12,300 nt of DNA from an uncultured Clostridia bacterium. Its GTDB lineage: Bacteria > Bacillota > Clostridia > TANB77 > CAG-508. The translations under genes were made by a program, and so were the position numbers. The first letter of the stretch is position 1. Every line of letters begins with the position of its first letter. This document shows positions 1 to 8,093 of the stretch, piece after piece. The DNA lies in the NCBI GenBank assembly GCA_947629995.1, contig CANRFX010000030.1, forward strand, positions 1-12,300. The letters run 5' to 3'. The notes under the pieces are model-generated. The model was not told the origin of the DNA and did not search any database. It saw only the letters and a program-made list of their open reading frames with translations.

Positions 1-110
1 TAACAATTTCTCCATTAGTAAAAAATGTAGACAAATTTAATTATTGGTTAGAGGCATTACCTTTTTATATGAATGTACAAAAAGAAGGAGTTGTTTTAAA
101 TGAACAATAA
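1..110 (+). CDS. MNT-type nucleotidyltransferase, C-terminal end only
   Basis: Only the last 35 codons are in the window (reading frame from base 3, stop TAA at 108-110). The peptide ends with WLEALPFYMNVQKEGVVLNE. A closing 'PFYxNVxKEGVVL' phrase is typical of small MNT-domain nucleotidyltransferases (MntA family), which act as antitoxins by adding AMP to a HEPN-domain partner. The next reading frame starts inside this one (ATG at 100) and encodes a HEPN-like N-terminus, which is the usual MNT-HEPN pairing and supports the call. The catalytic GSxxxG(x)D region lies upstream of the window, so activity cannot be judged. What I see is the C-terminal tail and the neighbour; the family name is inferred from both. 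Confidence 0.6.
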   Translation, partial: TISPLVKNVDKFNYWLEALPFYMNVQKEGVVLNEQ

Positions 111-255
111 GATATCAAAAGAATTAGCAAAACATAGGTTAGAACAGGCAAAAACTGATTTAGAAGAAAGCCAAATATTATACAATTCTAAATTATATAA
201 AGGTGCAAACAATAGAGCTTATTATGCAATTTTTCATAGTATAAAAGCTATGTAG
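100..255 (+). pseudogene. Truncated HEPN-domain toxin (HepT-like)
   Basis: An 51-codon frame starts at ATG 100, overlaps the end of the nucleotidyltransferase by 11 bases and has an AGAAGGAG ribosome binding site at 82-89. It reads MNNKISKELAKHRLEQAKTD and continues to NRAYYAIFHSIKAM before TAG at 253-255. The R-x6-H segment (RAYYAIFH, residues about 40-47) matches the HEPN RNase motif Rx4-6H. HEPN domains of this family are roughly 120-130 residues with further helices after the motif; here the frame stops immediately and the next 80 bases are A/T-rich with no continuing HEPN-like frame. I therefore call it a decayed gene. A functional short protein is possible but unlikely. No CGGA lies near the break, so the quadruplet decoding proposed elsewhere does not rescue it. 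Confidence 0.6.
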
Positions 256-326
256 AAAAATACATAAAAAATTACAATTAATTAATAAAATTTTACAAAA
301 TTATATAAAAATTAAAATAGCATATA

Positions 327-376
327 AATAAATATCCTCCGGCTTAGCTTAACCGGAGAATATTTATTATTTTTTC
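327..376 (+). terminator. Strong intrinsic terminator hairpin
   Basis: AATAAATAT (327-335) and CTCCGG (337-342) pair with CCGGAG (353-358) and ATATTTATT (360-368), giving about 15 pairs with one C/A mismatch around a 10-base loop, followed by a run of T. It probably ends the HEPN/MNT transcript. Apart from this hairpin and the promoter at 468-496, I see nothing else in the 256-558 gap. Confidence 0.75.
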
Positions 377-467
377 CCCTAAACAATATAAAAAATAAAA
401 CTTCACAAAAGGTAGTAGTTTTTGTGTTACAATTATGTTACAAAAATATTAAAATTTGAAGTCTGTA

Positions 468-496
468 TTGAAATATAAAAAAAGAAGTGGTAGAAT
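468..496 (+). promoter_or_regulatory. Sigma-A-type promoter for the pilin-like gene
   Basis: TTGAAA (468-473), a 17-base spacer and TAGAAT (491-496) match the -35/-10 consensus with ideal spacing. The start of transcription would be near 503, leaving a leader of about 55 bases before the ATG at 559. A GGGGG stretch (542-546) and AAAGG (552-555) are the only candidate ribosome binding sites; neither has ideal spacing. Confidence 0.55.
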
Positions 497-558
497 ATGT
501 ATAATTGTATAAACAAAATAACATAATTAAAAAACGAAAGAGGGGGAATTAAAGGTAA

Positions 559-1716
559 ATGAAAAAGTACAAAACAAAAACAAATCAAACCAAAATTTTA
601 AAAGGAAGTAGAGGTATTACACTAATTGCGCTTGTAATAACAATTATTGTGTTATTGATACTAGCTGCAATATCAATTGCAACATTAACAGGAGATAATG
701 GAATATTAACAAAGGCACAAGATGCAAAAAATGATACAGTAGTAGGAGAGGAAAAGGAACAAATAAAATTAGCTTATGATGCATCAATGGCAGACAATTA
801 TGAAAAAGGAGATTATACGACAGGAGTAACGTCAGATAAAATAGGAGAACATTTAAGAAAACAGGGTCAAAATGTAGAAGTAACTGGAACAGGAATAATA
901 TCAATAAAATTTAAAAATACAGAACATGAATATACAGTAGATGGGAAAACAGGAAAAATAACAAAAATAGAAGATGATAAACAAGATGAGAATTTAGGAA
1001 AAACAATGTCTATACGTGAGCTAAAAGTAGGAGATTATATAAAGTATGGTGAAAAATTAACTCCAGAGACTTATAATACAAATATAGCTGAGACGGGATA
1101 TGAAACATCACAAACTTTTGAAACAGATACAGAAGTATTGTGGCAAGTGATTAGTAATGATGAAAATGGTGTACAAATAGTAGCAGTAGATAATACATTT
1201 TCAAATACAGAAGAAATGAAAGGCTTAAGTATAAAAGGTGAAATAGGTTGGAATAATATAGAAAAAGTTTTAAATGATTTGTGTAGAAAATTATATACTA
1301 GTGAAAATTATGGAGAAGCAAGAAGTATAAAATTTGAAGATTTAGCAACATTATATAATCTTGATTCTACTATTGATGACTATGATATTATTGACGAGAA
1401 TATTATTAATGAAAGTTCTCCTTTATATGATATTTTTATAGGCAATAATGAATCAGCAGAAAAAGAAAATTCATTAAAGTGGTTTTGGCTTGCTAATAGC
1501 GATAGTATGCCTGGACCTGAAGCCAATGATCATGACTTTTTGTTTGCATATTTTTGGACTTCTACGGGGGTTGATAAAGAAGAAATTTATTATGGTGATA
1601 ATTCATGTGCAAATGGAGTTCGACCTATTGTAGTATTAAACTCAAAAGTAGAAGTTGATATAAGTGATGCGTCGGCGGATGGAAGTTTGCCAGAAAAAGC
1701 ATATATTTTAAAGTAG
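559..1716 (+). CDS. Type IV pilin-like secreted protein
   Basis: A 385-residue protein. The N-terminus is a basic leader (residues 1-19) ending in GSRG, then a hydrophobic helix beginning ITLIALVITIIVLLILAAIS (residues 20-39). This is the prepilin peptidase pattern G|xTLI with the usual Glu5 replaced by Ala, a form common in Clostridia. The helix is followed by a 'GDNGILTKA' phrase that usually follows it in Clostridial pilin-like proteins. The rest (about 45-385) is acidic and probably extracellular; it contains WQVISND, a WFWLANSD segment and GVRPIVVLNSKV near the end, a C-terminal signature seen in many Clostridial surface proteins of unknown role. No partner assembly genes are in the window. 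It is monocistronic, with its own promoter and a shared terminator downstream. The prepilin fold is well supported; the function (adhesion, minor pilin or lone surface protein) is unknown. Confidence 0.8.
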   Translation: MKKYKTKTNQTKILKGSRGITLIALVITIIVLLILAAISIATLTGDNGILTKAQDAKNDTVVGEEKEQIKLAYDASMADNYEKGDYTTGVTSDKIGEHLRKQGQNVEVTGTGIISIKFKNTEHEYTVDGKTGKITKIEDDKQDENLGKTMSIRELKVGDYIKYGEKLTPETYNTNIAETGYETSQTFETDTEVLWQVISNDENGVQIVAVDNTFSNTEEMKGLSIKGEIGWNNIEKVLNDLCRKLYTSENYGEARSIKFEDLATLYNLDSTIDDYDIIDENIINESSPLYDIFIGNNESAEKENSLKWFWLANSDSMPGPEANDHDFLFAYFWTSTGVDKEEIYYGDNSCANGVRPIVVLNSKVEVDISDASADGSLPEKAYILK

Positions 1717-1756
1717 AATATCCCTCTGGCTTAGCCGGAAATATATTTCCAACAAA

Positions 1757-1789
1757 AAATAACTACTAATGTAATATTAGTAGTTATTT
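1757..1789. terminator. Bidirectional terminator between convergent genes
   Basis: AAATAACTACTAAT (1757-1770) and ATTAGTAGTTATTT (1776-1789) form a perfect 14-bp stem with a 5-base loop. It lies between the ends of the + pilin gene and the - VWA gene. T runs exist on both sides (A-rich 1754-1759 read from the minus strand), so it can serve both. A weaker GGC-TTA-GCC hairpin lies just upstream at 1718-1750. Confidence 0.8.
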
Positions 1790-1798
1790 AACATCTAT

Positions 1799-3169
1799 TT
1801 AATTCATTTTTTTATATAAATTTAGCAATTTTATACTAGAGAAAATAATCAAACCAGTAGGTAATATAGCAAATCCAATCAAAGCAAATATACCTGTTTG
1901 AGGTAAAATAGCTGGTGGTTCAGTTAATTTTAATTTTGGTGTAACATCAGATGTTTTTGATTGATTTTCGTTATTTAAATTAATATAATCAAGATCCACT
2001 TTTTGATTTGTATCTAATATTTTATCAACAATAGAAGGGTCAAAATTTTCTTTTAGTTTTAACTTGTATTGAACAGTAGCAGTTTCACCAACATCTAAAT
2101 TTGGTATTGTCCAAGTAATAGAATTATTTGTTTCATCTACGCTAGCAGAAATTGTTCCAATATTTGCTTTTGATACATATGAAAAATCAAAGTTTTTTAT
2201 AATTTCTTCTGGAAAATAATCAACGATTTTTATATCTTTTAATGTTTTAGCTTTAGGGACTAATGAGTTGTATATATCATTTGTTATAGTTTGTTCTATT
2301 TCAGAATCTGTAATATAATAGAAAGTTCCAAAAGCTGGGTTTGATGTAGTTCCAAATAATTCTTCGATATATCCACCATAAGTATATTGTGTACCAGGAA
2401 CAGTAGCTAAATCATCTTCAATACCAGAAAGTAAAGTAATTACTTCAATCCCATTAGAAATAATAGAATTATATTCTGTTTTTGTAGCAGAAATAGTTTG
2501 TTCATCATATGATACAGAATTTCTATTTAACATTACATTTGGTATACCGTCTGTTAAAATAATAAGATATTTATTTGTATCTTCATTAGAAAATAACTGT
2601 TTTCCCATATTTAGTCCAGCTTGCAAATTGGTATATGATGCTTCTGTATCTTCTACATAAACAATGTTATCAATAGCATTTGTTAAAGTAGAAACATTTG
2701 ATGTTAATTGACTTAGTAAAGTAGCATCTTTTTGAGTACCTAATGTAACATAGCCTTCATCATCTTTTTCATTAGAAGAAGAAAAACTTACAGCACCTAC
2801 TTTTAATTTATTATTATCTTTTAATAATTTAGTAACAAAAGTTTTTGCAGAAGATTTTATTACTTCACCTCTAGTTAGATTAGAAGGGGTTGTCTGTTTC
2901 ATACTATTAGAATTATCTATTACAAGAACTACTTCACCAGTAAGTTGTTCCAATATTTCTTCATTTGTAACCTGTAATTGTAAAGTTACTTCTTTGTTTG
3001 TTAAATCTTTACTAATTAATCTTTTTTCAAATTTTGAATTTTCTTCTAATTGAATTGTACAAACAGGTTCTTCTACAACTTCCATTGTAACAGTTGAATA
3101 AGAAGCAAAAGACATGTTTGCAATCATAATAACAATTAAAAATAATCCAATGAAAATTTTCTTTTTCAT
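1799..3169 (-). CDS. Sortase-anchored von Willebrand factor A surface protein
   Basis: A 456-residue protein from the ATG at 3169; the SD AAGGAG is complementary to 3181-3186. A GTG at 3181 would add four residues but overlaps the SD, so I prefer the ATG. Residues 1-22 are a signal peptide (MKKK, hydrophobic core, SFA cleavage site). A VWA domain covers about 78-300, with the MIDAS metal motif DNSNS at 85-89, Thr180 in YTNLQ and Asp207 in ILTDG, so metal-dependent ligand binding is likely intact. A beta-rich region follows, resembling the isopeptide/DUF11-like stalk domains of Gram-positive pilus tips. The C-terminus has LPQTG at 422-426, a hydrophobic segment and KK, the standard sortase signal. 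It is probably a wall-anchored adhesin or pilus-tip-like subunit. No sortase is in the window. It is transcribed alone, convergent with the pilin-like gene. Confidence 0.88.
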   Translation of the reverse strand: MKKKIFIGLFLIVIMIANMSFASYSTVTMEVVEEPVCTIQLEENSKFEKRLISKDLTNKEVTLQLQVTNEEILEQLTGEVVLVIDNSNSMKQTTPSNLTRGEVIKSSAKTFVTKLLKDNNKLKVGAVSFSSSNEKDDEGYVTLGTQKDATLLSQLTSNVSTLTNAIDNIVYVEDTEASYTNLQAGLNMGKQLFSNEDTNKYLIILTDGIPNVMLNRNSVSYDEQTISATKTEYNSIISNGIEVITLLSGIEDDLATVPGTQYTYGGYIEELFGTTSNPAFGTFYYITDSEIEQTITNDIYNSLVPKAKTLKDIKIVDYFPEEIIKNFDFSYVSKANIGTISASVDETNNSITWTIPNLDVGETATVQYKLKLKENFDPSIVDKILDTNQKVDLDYINLNNENQSKTSDVTPKLKLTEPPAILPQTGIFALIGFAILPTGLIIFSSIKLLNLYKKMN

Positions 3170-3205
3170 AATTGAAATCACTCCTTAAAACATTTATATA
3201 CTACT

Positions 3206-3233
3206 ATTTTAGCACAAAAATGAAAATATACAA
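3206..3233 (-). promoter_or_regulatory. Possible promoter for the VWA gene
   Basis: Read on the minus strand: TTGTAT (3233-3228), a 16-base spacer and TAAAAT (3211-3206), about 25 bases upstream of the SD. The -35 match is imperfect, so this is tentative. Confidence 0.35.
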
Positions 3234-3261
3234 TACTTTGGTAAAAATTAAATAAAAAGAC

Positions 3262-3290
3262 TTGTAAAATATTAGAAAATATGTTAAGAT
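3262..3290 (+). promoter_or_regulatory. Promoter of the pheS-pheT operon
   Basis: TTGTAA (3262-3267), a 17-base spacer and TAAGAT (3285-3290). Transcription would begin near 3297, at the 5' edge of the T-box leader. The spacing is ideal and both hexamers match consensus at four positions. Confidence 0.5.
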
Positions 3291-3296
3291 AAATAC

Positions 3297-3560
3297 TGTA
3301 AAAAAATAAAACCAATTAAAAAGCAAAGTAAATATATTAAAAACTATATGAAAAGAGAAGATGAACTAGGCTGAGATTCATCCCATATATAATATATTGA
3401 AATTTCACTTTTTAGGTCCTTTTCCGAAAAATAGTAAGAAAAGGCGGTCTGAACCGTTAAAACGTAAATGAGGTTAAGTCTAAACGAGACTAATAAATTT
3501 AGGTGGTACCACGGAAAGATAACCATTTCGTCCTAAAAAGAAGGATCGAAATGGTTTTTT
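3297..3560 (+). ncRNA. T-box riboswitch leader of pheST
   Basis: The diagnostic T-box sequence AGGTGGTACCACGG is at 3501-3514. TTTAGG (3498-3503) can pair with CCTAAA (3532-3537) to form the antiterminator. The same TCCT is needed by the terminator helix at 3521-3560, so the two folds exclude each other. Upstream helices visible are GATGAA/TTCATC near 3359-3382, CCTTTTC/GAAAAGG (3418-3424 with 3438-3444) and AGTCT/AGACT (3477-3491). The T-box senses uncharged tRNA-Phe through a specifier codon and allows read-through when phenylalanine charging is low. Candidate Phe specifiers TTC are at 3377 and 3404; I could not decide between them by eye. The location directly before pheS makes tRNA-Phe the expected ligand. 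Confidence 0.9.
3521..3560 (+). terminator. Regulated terminator of the T-box leader
   Basis: AACCATTTCG and TCCT (3521-3534) pair with AGGA (3542-3545) and CGAAATGGTT (3547-3556) with one bulged T, followed by six T. This is the off state of the T-box switch. Confidence 0.85.
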
Positions 3561-3581
3561 GTATTAAAAAGGAGAGAAATT

Positions 3582-4602
3582 ATGAAAGAACAAATTGAAA
3601 AAATCAAAAAAAATTCATTACAAGAAATTAGCAATTGTCAAGAAGAAAAACTTTTAAACGAATTAAGAGTAAAATATTTAGGAAAAAAAGGAGAATTAAC
3701 AACTGTCTTAAGAGGAATGGGAGCATTATCCCCAGAAGAAAGACCAATAATTCGGAAGTTTAGTAAATCAAGTTAGAGATGAATTAGAAGAATTAATAAA
3801 TAAAAAAGAAAAAGAATTTCAAAAAGAAGAATTAAGAAAAAAATTAGAAAATGAAAATATTGATGTAACTGAGCCAAGTAAAAAAATAAGTTTAGGATCA
3901 TTACATCCAATTACTCAAATTATTGATGAAGTGGAAGAAATTTTCTTAGGTATGGGATACCAAATAGCAGATGGACCAGAAGTAGAAAAGGCAATATACA
4001 ATTTTGACAAATTAAACACACCACCAGACCATCCAGCCAGAGATTTACAAGACACCTTTTATATAACAGAAGACATTGTATTAAGGAGTCAAACATCACC
4101 TGTTCAAGCAAGAGTAATGGAAAATCAAAAACCACCAATAAAAATTATTTGTCCAGGTGCAGTTTATCGTTCAGATAGCGTAGACGCTACACATTCACCA
4201 GTATTCCATCAAATAGAAGGATTAGTAGTAGACAAAAAAATATCCATGACAGACTTAAAAGGAACATTAGAAATGTTTGCAAAAAAGTGTTTAGGAGAAA
4301 ACACAAAAATTAGATTTAGACCACACCATTTTCCATTTACAGAACCAAGTGCAGAAGCAGATGTATCTTGTTTCGTATGCGGAGGAAAAGGTTGCAAAGT
4401 TTGCAAAGGAGAAGGATGGATTGAGCTTTTAGGATGTGGAATGGTTCATCCAAATGTACTAAAAAACTGTGGAATTGATCCAGAAGAATACTCAGGATTT
4501 GCATTTGGATTTGGAGTAGAAAGAATTGCAATGGCAAAATTCGGAATTGAAGACATGAGATTATTATATGAAAATGATATTAGATTTTTAAAACAATTTT
4601 AG
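3582..4602 (+). CDS. pheS: Phenylalanyl-tRNA synthetase alpha subunit (one CGGA quadruplet)
   Basis: Catalytic subunit of the alpha2-beta2 enzyme that charges tRNA-Phe. ATG at 3582 follows AAGGAGAG. The triplet frame stops at TAG 3774 after 64 residues, but reading CGGA (3753-3756) as one Gly at residue 58 joins it to the second part. The result is 339 residues against about 340 in the family. The N-terminal coiled coil (1-90) has LSPEERPII-G, where family members keep Gly. The class II core follows, with HPARDLQDTFY, the motif 2 region (PGAVYRSDSVDATHSPVFHQ) and motif 3 GFAFGFGVERIAMAKFG near the end. A Cys cluster CFVCGGKGCKVCKGEGW lies before motif 3, as in many PheS. An in-frame TTC-GGA (4540-4545) and TGC-GGA (4378-4383) also contain CGGA but need no shift. 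It is followed by pheT in the same T-box-controlled operon. Confidence 0.97.
3753..3756 (+). other. CGGA quadruplet read as Gly58 of PheS
   Basis: Context ATT-CGGA-AGT. Triplet reading gives CGG and then TAG at 3774. Four-base reading gives ERPII-G-SLVNQVRDELEEL, matching the family's 'ERPxxG..xN.vR' pattern. Confidence 0.9.
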
Positions 4603-4633
4603 GTGTTTTTTGGGACGGGGTCAAAAAACACCC
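4602..4633 (+). repeat. REP-like hairpin after pheS
   Basis: GGTGTTTTTTG (4602-4612) and CAAAAAACACC (4622-4632) form a perfect 11-bp stem with loop GGACGGGGT. The GGGACGG core is shared with the palindromes at 7101-7187, 7538-7568 and 11893-11935. It begins in the pheS stop codon. No T run follows, so strong termination is unlikely; it may tune or protect the pheS-pheT message. Confidence 0.6.
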
Positions 4634-4696
4634 AAATAATATTAATATTTTTTTATAAAATATAATTAAAAATTTAGTTAATTAAGGAGAGAGAAT

Positions 4697-7100
4697 ATGA
4701 AAGCAAGTATAGAATGGTTAAAAGAATATAGTGATATTGACGTAGATGCAACAACTTTAGGAGATATTTTGACAATGACAGGTTCAAAGGTAGAAACAAT
4801 TGACCAGTTAGGAAATGATATTAAAAATGTTGTAGTTGGAAAAATATTAGAAATAAAAAAGCATCCAAATGCTGATAAATTAGTTGTAACAAAAGTAGAT
4901 GTAGGAAATGAAATAATCCAAATTGTTACTGGTGCAAAAAATATCAAAGAAGGAGATATTGTACCAATTGCAAAAGATGGAGCAGAACTTCCAGGGGGTG
5001 TTAAAATAACAACAGGTAAACTTAGAGGAATAGACTCTTGTGGTATGATGTGTTCAATTGGAGAGCTAAATTTAACTCTAAATGATTATCCAAATCAAAT
5101 CGAAGATGGCATAATGATTTTAGATAAGAATTTGGAAAAAGAATTAGGAAAAGATATAGTTGAAATTTTAGATTTAAAAGAAGATATAATCGATTTTGAA
5201 ATCACATCTAACAGACCAGATTGTCTATCAATAGAAGGATTAGGAAGAGAAACGGCAGCATCATTGAATAAACCATTCAAAAATCCAAGGAAAAATATTG
5301 ATGATTTAAAAGTAGATAATAAAAAAGAGATAGAAGGACTAAAAGTTGATATTACAGCTCCAGATTTATGCTATCGCTATATTGCAAGAGTAGTTAAAAA
5401 TGTAAAAATTGCACCATCTCCTAAATGGATGGTAAAAAGATTAAAAGCTTGTGGTGTAAGATCTATTAATAATATCGTAGATATAACAAACTATGTTATG
5501 TTAGAATTAGGCCAACCAATGCACGCATTTGATATCAATTCAATAGAAGGAAAGCACATTACGGTAAGAAGAGCAAAAAACGGAGAAAAAATTACAACCT
5601 TAGATGAACAAGAAAGAATACTAGATGAAAACAACTTAGTAATTGCGGACGAAAAAAAGGCAGTAGCCATTGCAGGAGTAATGGGAGGATTAAATTCTGA
5701 AATTGAAGAAACAACCAAAACAGTAGTATTTGAGTCAGCAGTATTTAATGGAGGAAGTGTTAGAAAAACTGCTAAAAGTGTAGGACTTAGGACAGAAGCA
5801 TCTTCAAGATTTGAAAAGGGCCTATCTTCTGAAAATGCACTAAGAGCAGTAAATAGAGCAGTAGAGTTAGTAGAATTAATTGGTGCAGGTGAAGTAATAG
5901 AGGGAAAAATAGATGTTTATCCAACTAAACAAAAAATAAATAAAATTAAATTAGATGTAGAAAAAATAAATAATTTATTAGGAACAAATCTATCAAAGCA
6001 AGAAATGATAGAAATATTAGAAAAATTAGATATAAAAGTGGATAAAGATACTGTTATAAGCCCATATTTTAGAATGGATTTAGAATTTGTAGCAGATGTT
6101 GCAGAAGAAGTTCGGACGTTTTTATGGATATGATAAATTAGACTCTACTCTAATAAAAGCAGACACAACATTAGGAATCAGAAATAAAGAACAAACAATA
6201 AAGAAGAAAGTAAAAGAAGTATTAGTAAATAGTGGCTTTTCAGAAATTTATACTTATGGATTTGTAAGTGAAAAAGATTTAGAATTATCAAATATTGATA
6301 GTAAAATAAAAAAATATGCAATTACCTTAAGAAACCCATTAAGTGATGAATATAAATTAATGAGACCATCAACAATACCTAGTATGTTACAAACTTTGGC
6401 TATAAATGCAAATAAAAAAAATCAAAATGTAAAATTATTTGATTTATCTAGAAATTATAAAAACATACAACAAGAAGTTGAAAAAGGCGAAGTACCACTT
6501 CAAGAAGATATTTTAACAATTGGAATGTACGGAGATGATACTGATTTTTACACTTTAAAAGGCGTTTTAGAAAACACCTTAGAAGCGATAAACATTAATC
6601 ACTATGATATAGAAAAAGAAGCACAAAATTCTTCTTATCATCCAGGAAGATGTGCTAATATAAAAGTAGGAATGGATACCATTGCAACTCTAGGAGAAGC
6701 GAACCCAGAAGTTTTAGACAATTATATGATTTCTAAAAGAGCATATTTAGCAGAAATTAATTTAACAAAATTAGTAAAATATGCAAAATCAAATAAAAAA
6801 TATGTAGAAGTTCCTAAATTTCCAGCAGTTGAAAGAGACATTGCAATAATCGTAGATGAAAAAGTAGAAGTAGGTCAAATTGAAAAATTAATTATGAAAA
6901 AAGCAAAAAAATTATTAGAAAGCATGAAACTATTTGATATATACAGAAGTGAAAAACTAGGAACAAACAAAAAAAGCGTTGCCTATTCATTAATTTTTAG
7001 AGACAAAAACAAAACATTGAGTGATGAAGAAGTAAATTCTTTGATGGAAGCAATTATCAATGAATTAGAAAAAACATTAAATGCAAGCTTAAGAAAATAA
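4697..7100 (+). CDS. pheT: Phenylalanyl-tRNA synthetase beta subunit (one CGGA quadruplet)
   Basis: Beta subunit of PheRS, which binds tRNA-Phe and edits mischarged Tyr. ATG at 4697 follows AAGGAGAG. The triplet frame ends at TGA 6131-6133; reading CGGA (6113-6116) as Gly473 gives 800 residues, the size expected (about 800). Domains in order: N-terminal segment (1-38), EMAP/OB tRNA-binding domain with HPNADKLVVTKVDVG (about 39-150), B3/B4 editing region ending near 400 (FDINSIEGKHITVRRAKNGEKI and the GLRTEASSRFEKGL signature), B5 domain ending in AEEV-G-RFYGYDKL where the family has EEVARxYGYD or EEIGRxYGYD, the catalytic-like B6/B7 core (FSEIYTYGFV, NPLSDEYKLMRPS), and the C-terminal FDX-ACB domain (PKFPAVERDIAIIVD to the end). 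GGA is also used normally throughout the gene. Confidence 0.97.
6113..6116 (+). other. CGGA quadruplet read as Gly473 of PheT
   Basis: Context GTT-CGGA-CGT. Triplet reading gives CGG ACG TTT TTA TGG ATA TGA. Four-base reading gives AEEV-G-RFYGYDKLDS, the conserved end of the B5 domain. Confidence 0.9.
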
Positions 7101-7187
7101 TTGTCGTTGGATTGTCGTTGGGGACGGAGCATTTTGACAATTTTTTGTCGTTGGGTGTCGTTGGGGACGGAGCATTTTGACAATTTT
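7101..7187 (+). repeat. Tandem pair of REP-like palindromes
   Basis: Two near-identical units of 44 and 43 bases (7101-7144 and 7145-7187) start right after the pheT stop. Each contains TTGTCGTTGGGGACGGAGCA followed by TTTTGACAA, so TTGTC...GACAA can pair around a GGGGACGG head. Copies of the same core are at 7538-7568 (inverted) and 11893-11935. Together with the T runs after each GACAA they could also terminate pheT transcription. The GGGGACGG head resembles REP elements moved by Y1/RAYT transposases, which is inference. Confidence 0.75.
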
Positions 7188-7328
7188 TTAGGTATCAGAT
7201 TTTTAAATATCAGTAAAATTAAAGTTTTAATGATTAAAATTAAAAAAATTATTAAAAAATATAGACAAAAAGAGAAAAAAGTAATATGATTATATCATAA
7301 ATATATAATCTACTAAGGAGGAAAATAA

Positions 7329-7460
7329 ATGGAAAAGGATAATAATATAGAATCTAAAAAAAAATTAAGTCCAACATCAACAGTATTATTAACAATTACA
7401 GCAACTTTACTTGCTATTGTCCTATATAGAGTCGTATATTGGGCTATAACAGGTGCTTAA
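7329..7460 (+). CDS. Small single-helix membrane protein, 43 residues
   Basis: ATG at 7329 with a strong AAGGAGG at 7315-7321, stop TAA at 7458-7460. The peptide starts MEKDNNIESKKKLSPTST, a hydrophilic lysine-rich N-terminus, followed by one membrane helix (about residues 18-40: VLLTITATLLAIVLYRVVYW) and a three-residue tail. The ideal ribosome binding site and its own terminator (7485-7518) make it a real gene despite its size. I do not recognise a family. It lies between pheT and the ffh operon, flanked by REP-like palindromes. The topology fits a regulatory or stress-type small membrane protein, but no function should be assigned. Confidence 0.65.
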   Translation: MEKDNNIESKKKLSPTSTVLLTITATLLAIVLYRVVYWAITGA

Positions 7461-7484
7461 AGTACTTAAATTATTTTAAAAATT

Positions 7485-7520
7485 GAAGAGCTACACTTTT
7501 TTCTAAGTGTAGTTCTTTAT
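7485..7520 (+). terminator. Intrinsic terminator after the small membrane protein
   Basis: GAAGAGCTACACTT (7485-7498) pairs with AAGTGTAGTTCTTT (7505-7518) including G-T pairs; the loop is TTTTCT. It lies 24 bases after the small gene's stop. Confidence 0.8.
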
Positions 7521-7537
7521 TAATTTCTAGTATAAAA

Positions 7538-7568
7538 ATTGTCAAAAAGCTCCGTCCCCAACGACAAT
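7538..7568 (-). repeat. REP-like palindrome, inverted copy
   Basis: ATTGTC...GACAAT flanks AAAAAGCTCCGTCCCCAAC. On the minus strand this reads the same GTTGGGGACGGAGC core as the units at 7101-7187. It lies between the terminator of the small gene and the ylxM promoter. Confidence 0.75.
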
Positions 7569-7600
7569 AGCAAAAAAATATAAAAAATCTTCAAAAACAC

Positions 7601-7629
7601 TTGACAAATTATAAAAAATAGTGTAAAGT
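7601..7629 (+). promoter_or_regulatory. Promoter of the ylxM-ffh operon
   Basis: Consensus TTGACA (7601-7606), a 17-base spacer and TAAAGT (7624-7629). The leader to the ylxM ATG is about 97 bases and contains the short tandem repeat at 7642-7677. Confidence 0.6.
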
Positions 7630-7641
7630 ATATTAGCATTA

Positions 7642-7677
7642 CAAAAAATGCAAAACAAAAAATGCAAAACAAAAAAT
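7642..7677 (+). repeat. Short A-rich tandem repeat in the ylxM leader
   Basis: The 14-base unit CAAAAAATGCAAAA occurs at 7642-7655 and 7656-7669, then partly at 7670-7677. It may be replication slippage; no regulatory role is evident. Confidence 0.6.
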
Positions 7678-7732
7678 TTCAATTTTTATATCAAAGATGA
7701 AATGGGGACTTTCCAAAAAAGGAGTAGTAGTT

Positions 7733-8080
7733 ATGGAAAAAAATGTAAAAATTAGTGTATTAAATGAACTATATGGAAAGTTATTAACCAAGAAGCAATC
7801 TGAGATAATTGATGACTACTACAATATGGACTTGTCATTATCAGAAATAGCAGAAAACAACAATATAACAAGACAAGCTGTTAGAGACATTTTAAAGAAA
7901 GGGGAGAAAAAACTTTTCGAGTACGAAGAAAAGTTACAGTTTATGAAAAGGACATTAAGTCAAGAAAAGAAAATTGAAAAAGTATTATCTGAATTAACAA
8001 AAATTCAAAAAAATGATTCAGACAAACAAATTGCAACTATTTTAGAAAACATCAAAAAAGAATTAAATTGTTTAGTGTAA
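7733..8080 (+). CDS. ylxM: YlxM, HTH protein linked to the signal recognition particle
   Basis: A 115-residue UPF0122-family protein. I chose ATG 7733 (GGAG at 7721-7724, 8-base spacing), which gives a normal family length; an in-frame ATG at 7697 would add 12 residues with no good SD. The N-terminal two thirds is a sigma-70 region-4-like helix-turn-helix: LTKKQSEIIDDYYNMDLSLS, then SEIAENNNITRQAVRDILKK, and a charged coiled-coil-like C-terminus. YlxM lies upstream of ffh in most Bacillota and is associated with SRP function; its exact role is not settled. It lies 13 bases before ffh. Confidence 0.93.
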   Translation: MEKNVKISVLNELYGKLLTKKQSEIIDDYYNMDLSLSEIAENNNITRQAVRDILKKGEKKLFEYEEKLQFMKRTLSQEKKIEKVLSELTKIQKNDSDKQIATILENIKKELNCLV

Positions 8081-8093
8081 GGAAGTGAAAAAA

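Noticed and set aside
3344..3526. Minus-strand 60-residue frame in the pheS leader
   Set aside because: It lies entirely within the T-box riboswitch and has no SD or family resemblance.
7101..7289. 62-residue frame beginning MSLDCRWGRS
   Set aside because: It is a translation of the tandem REP-like palindromes with no ribosome binding site; the repeated peptide reflects the DNA repeat.
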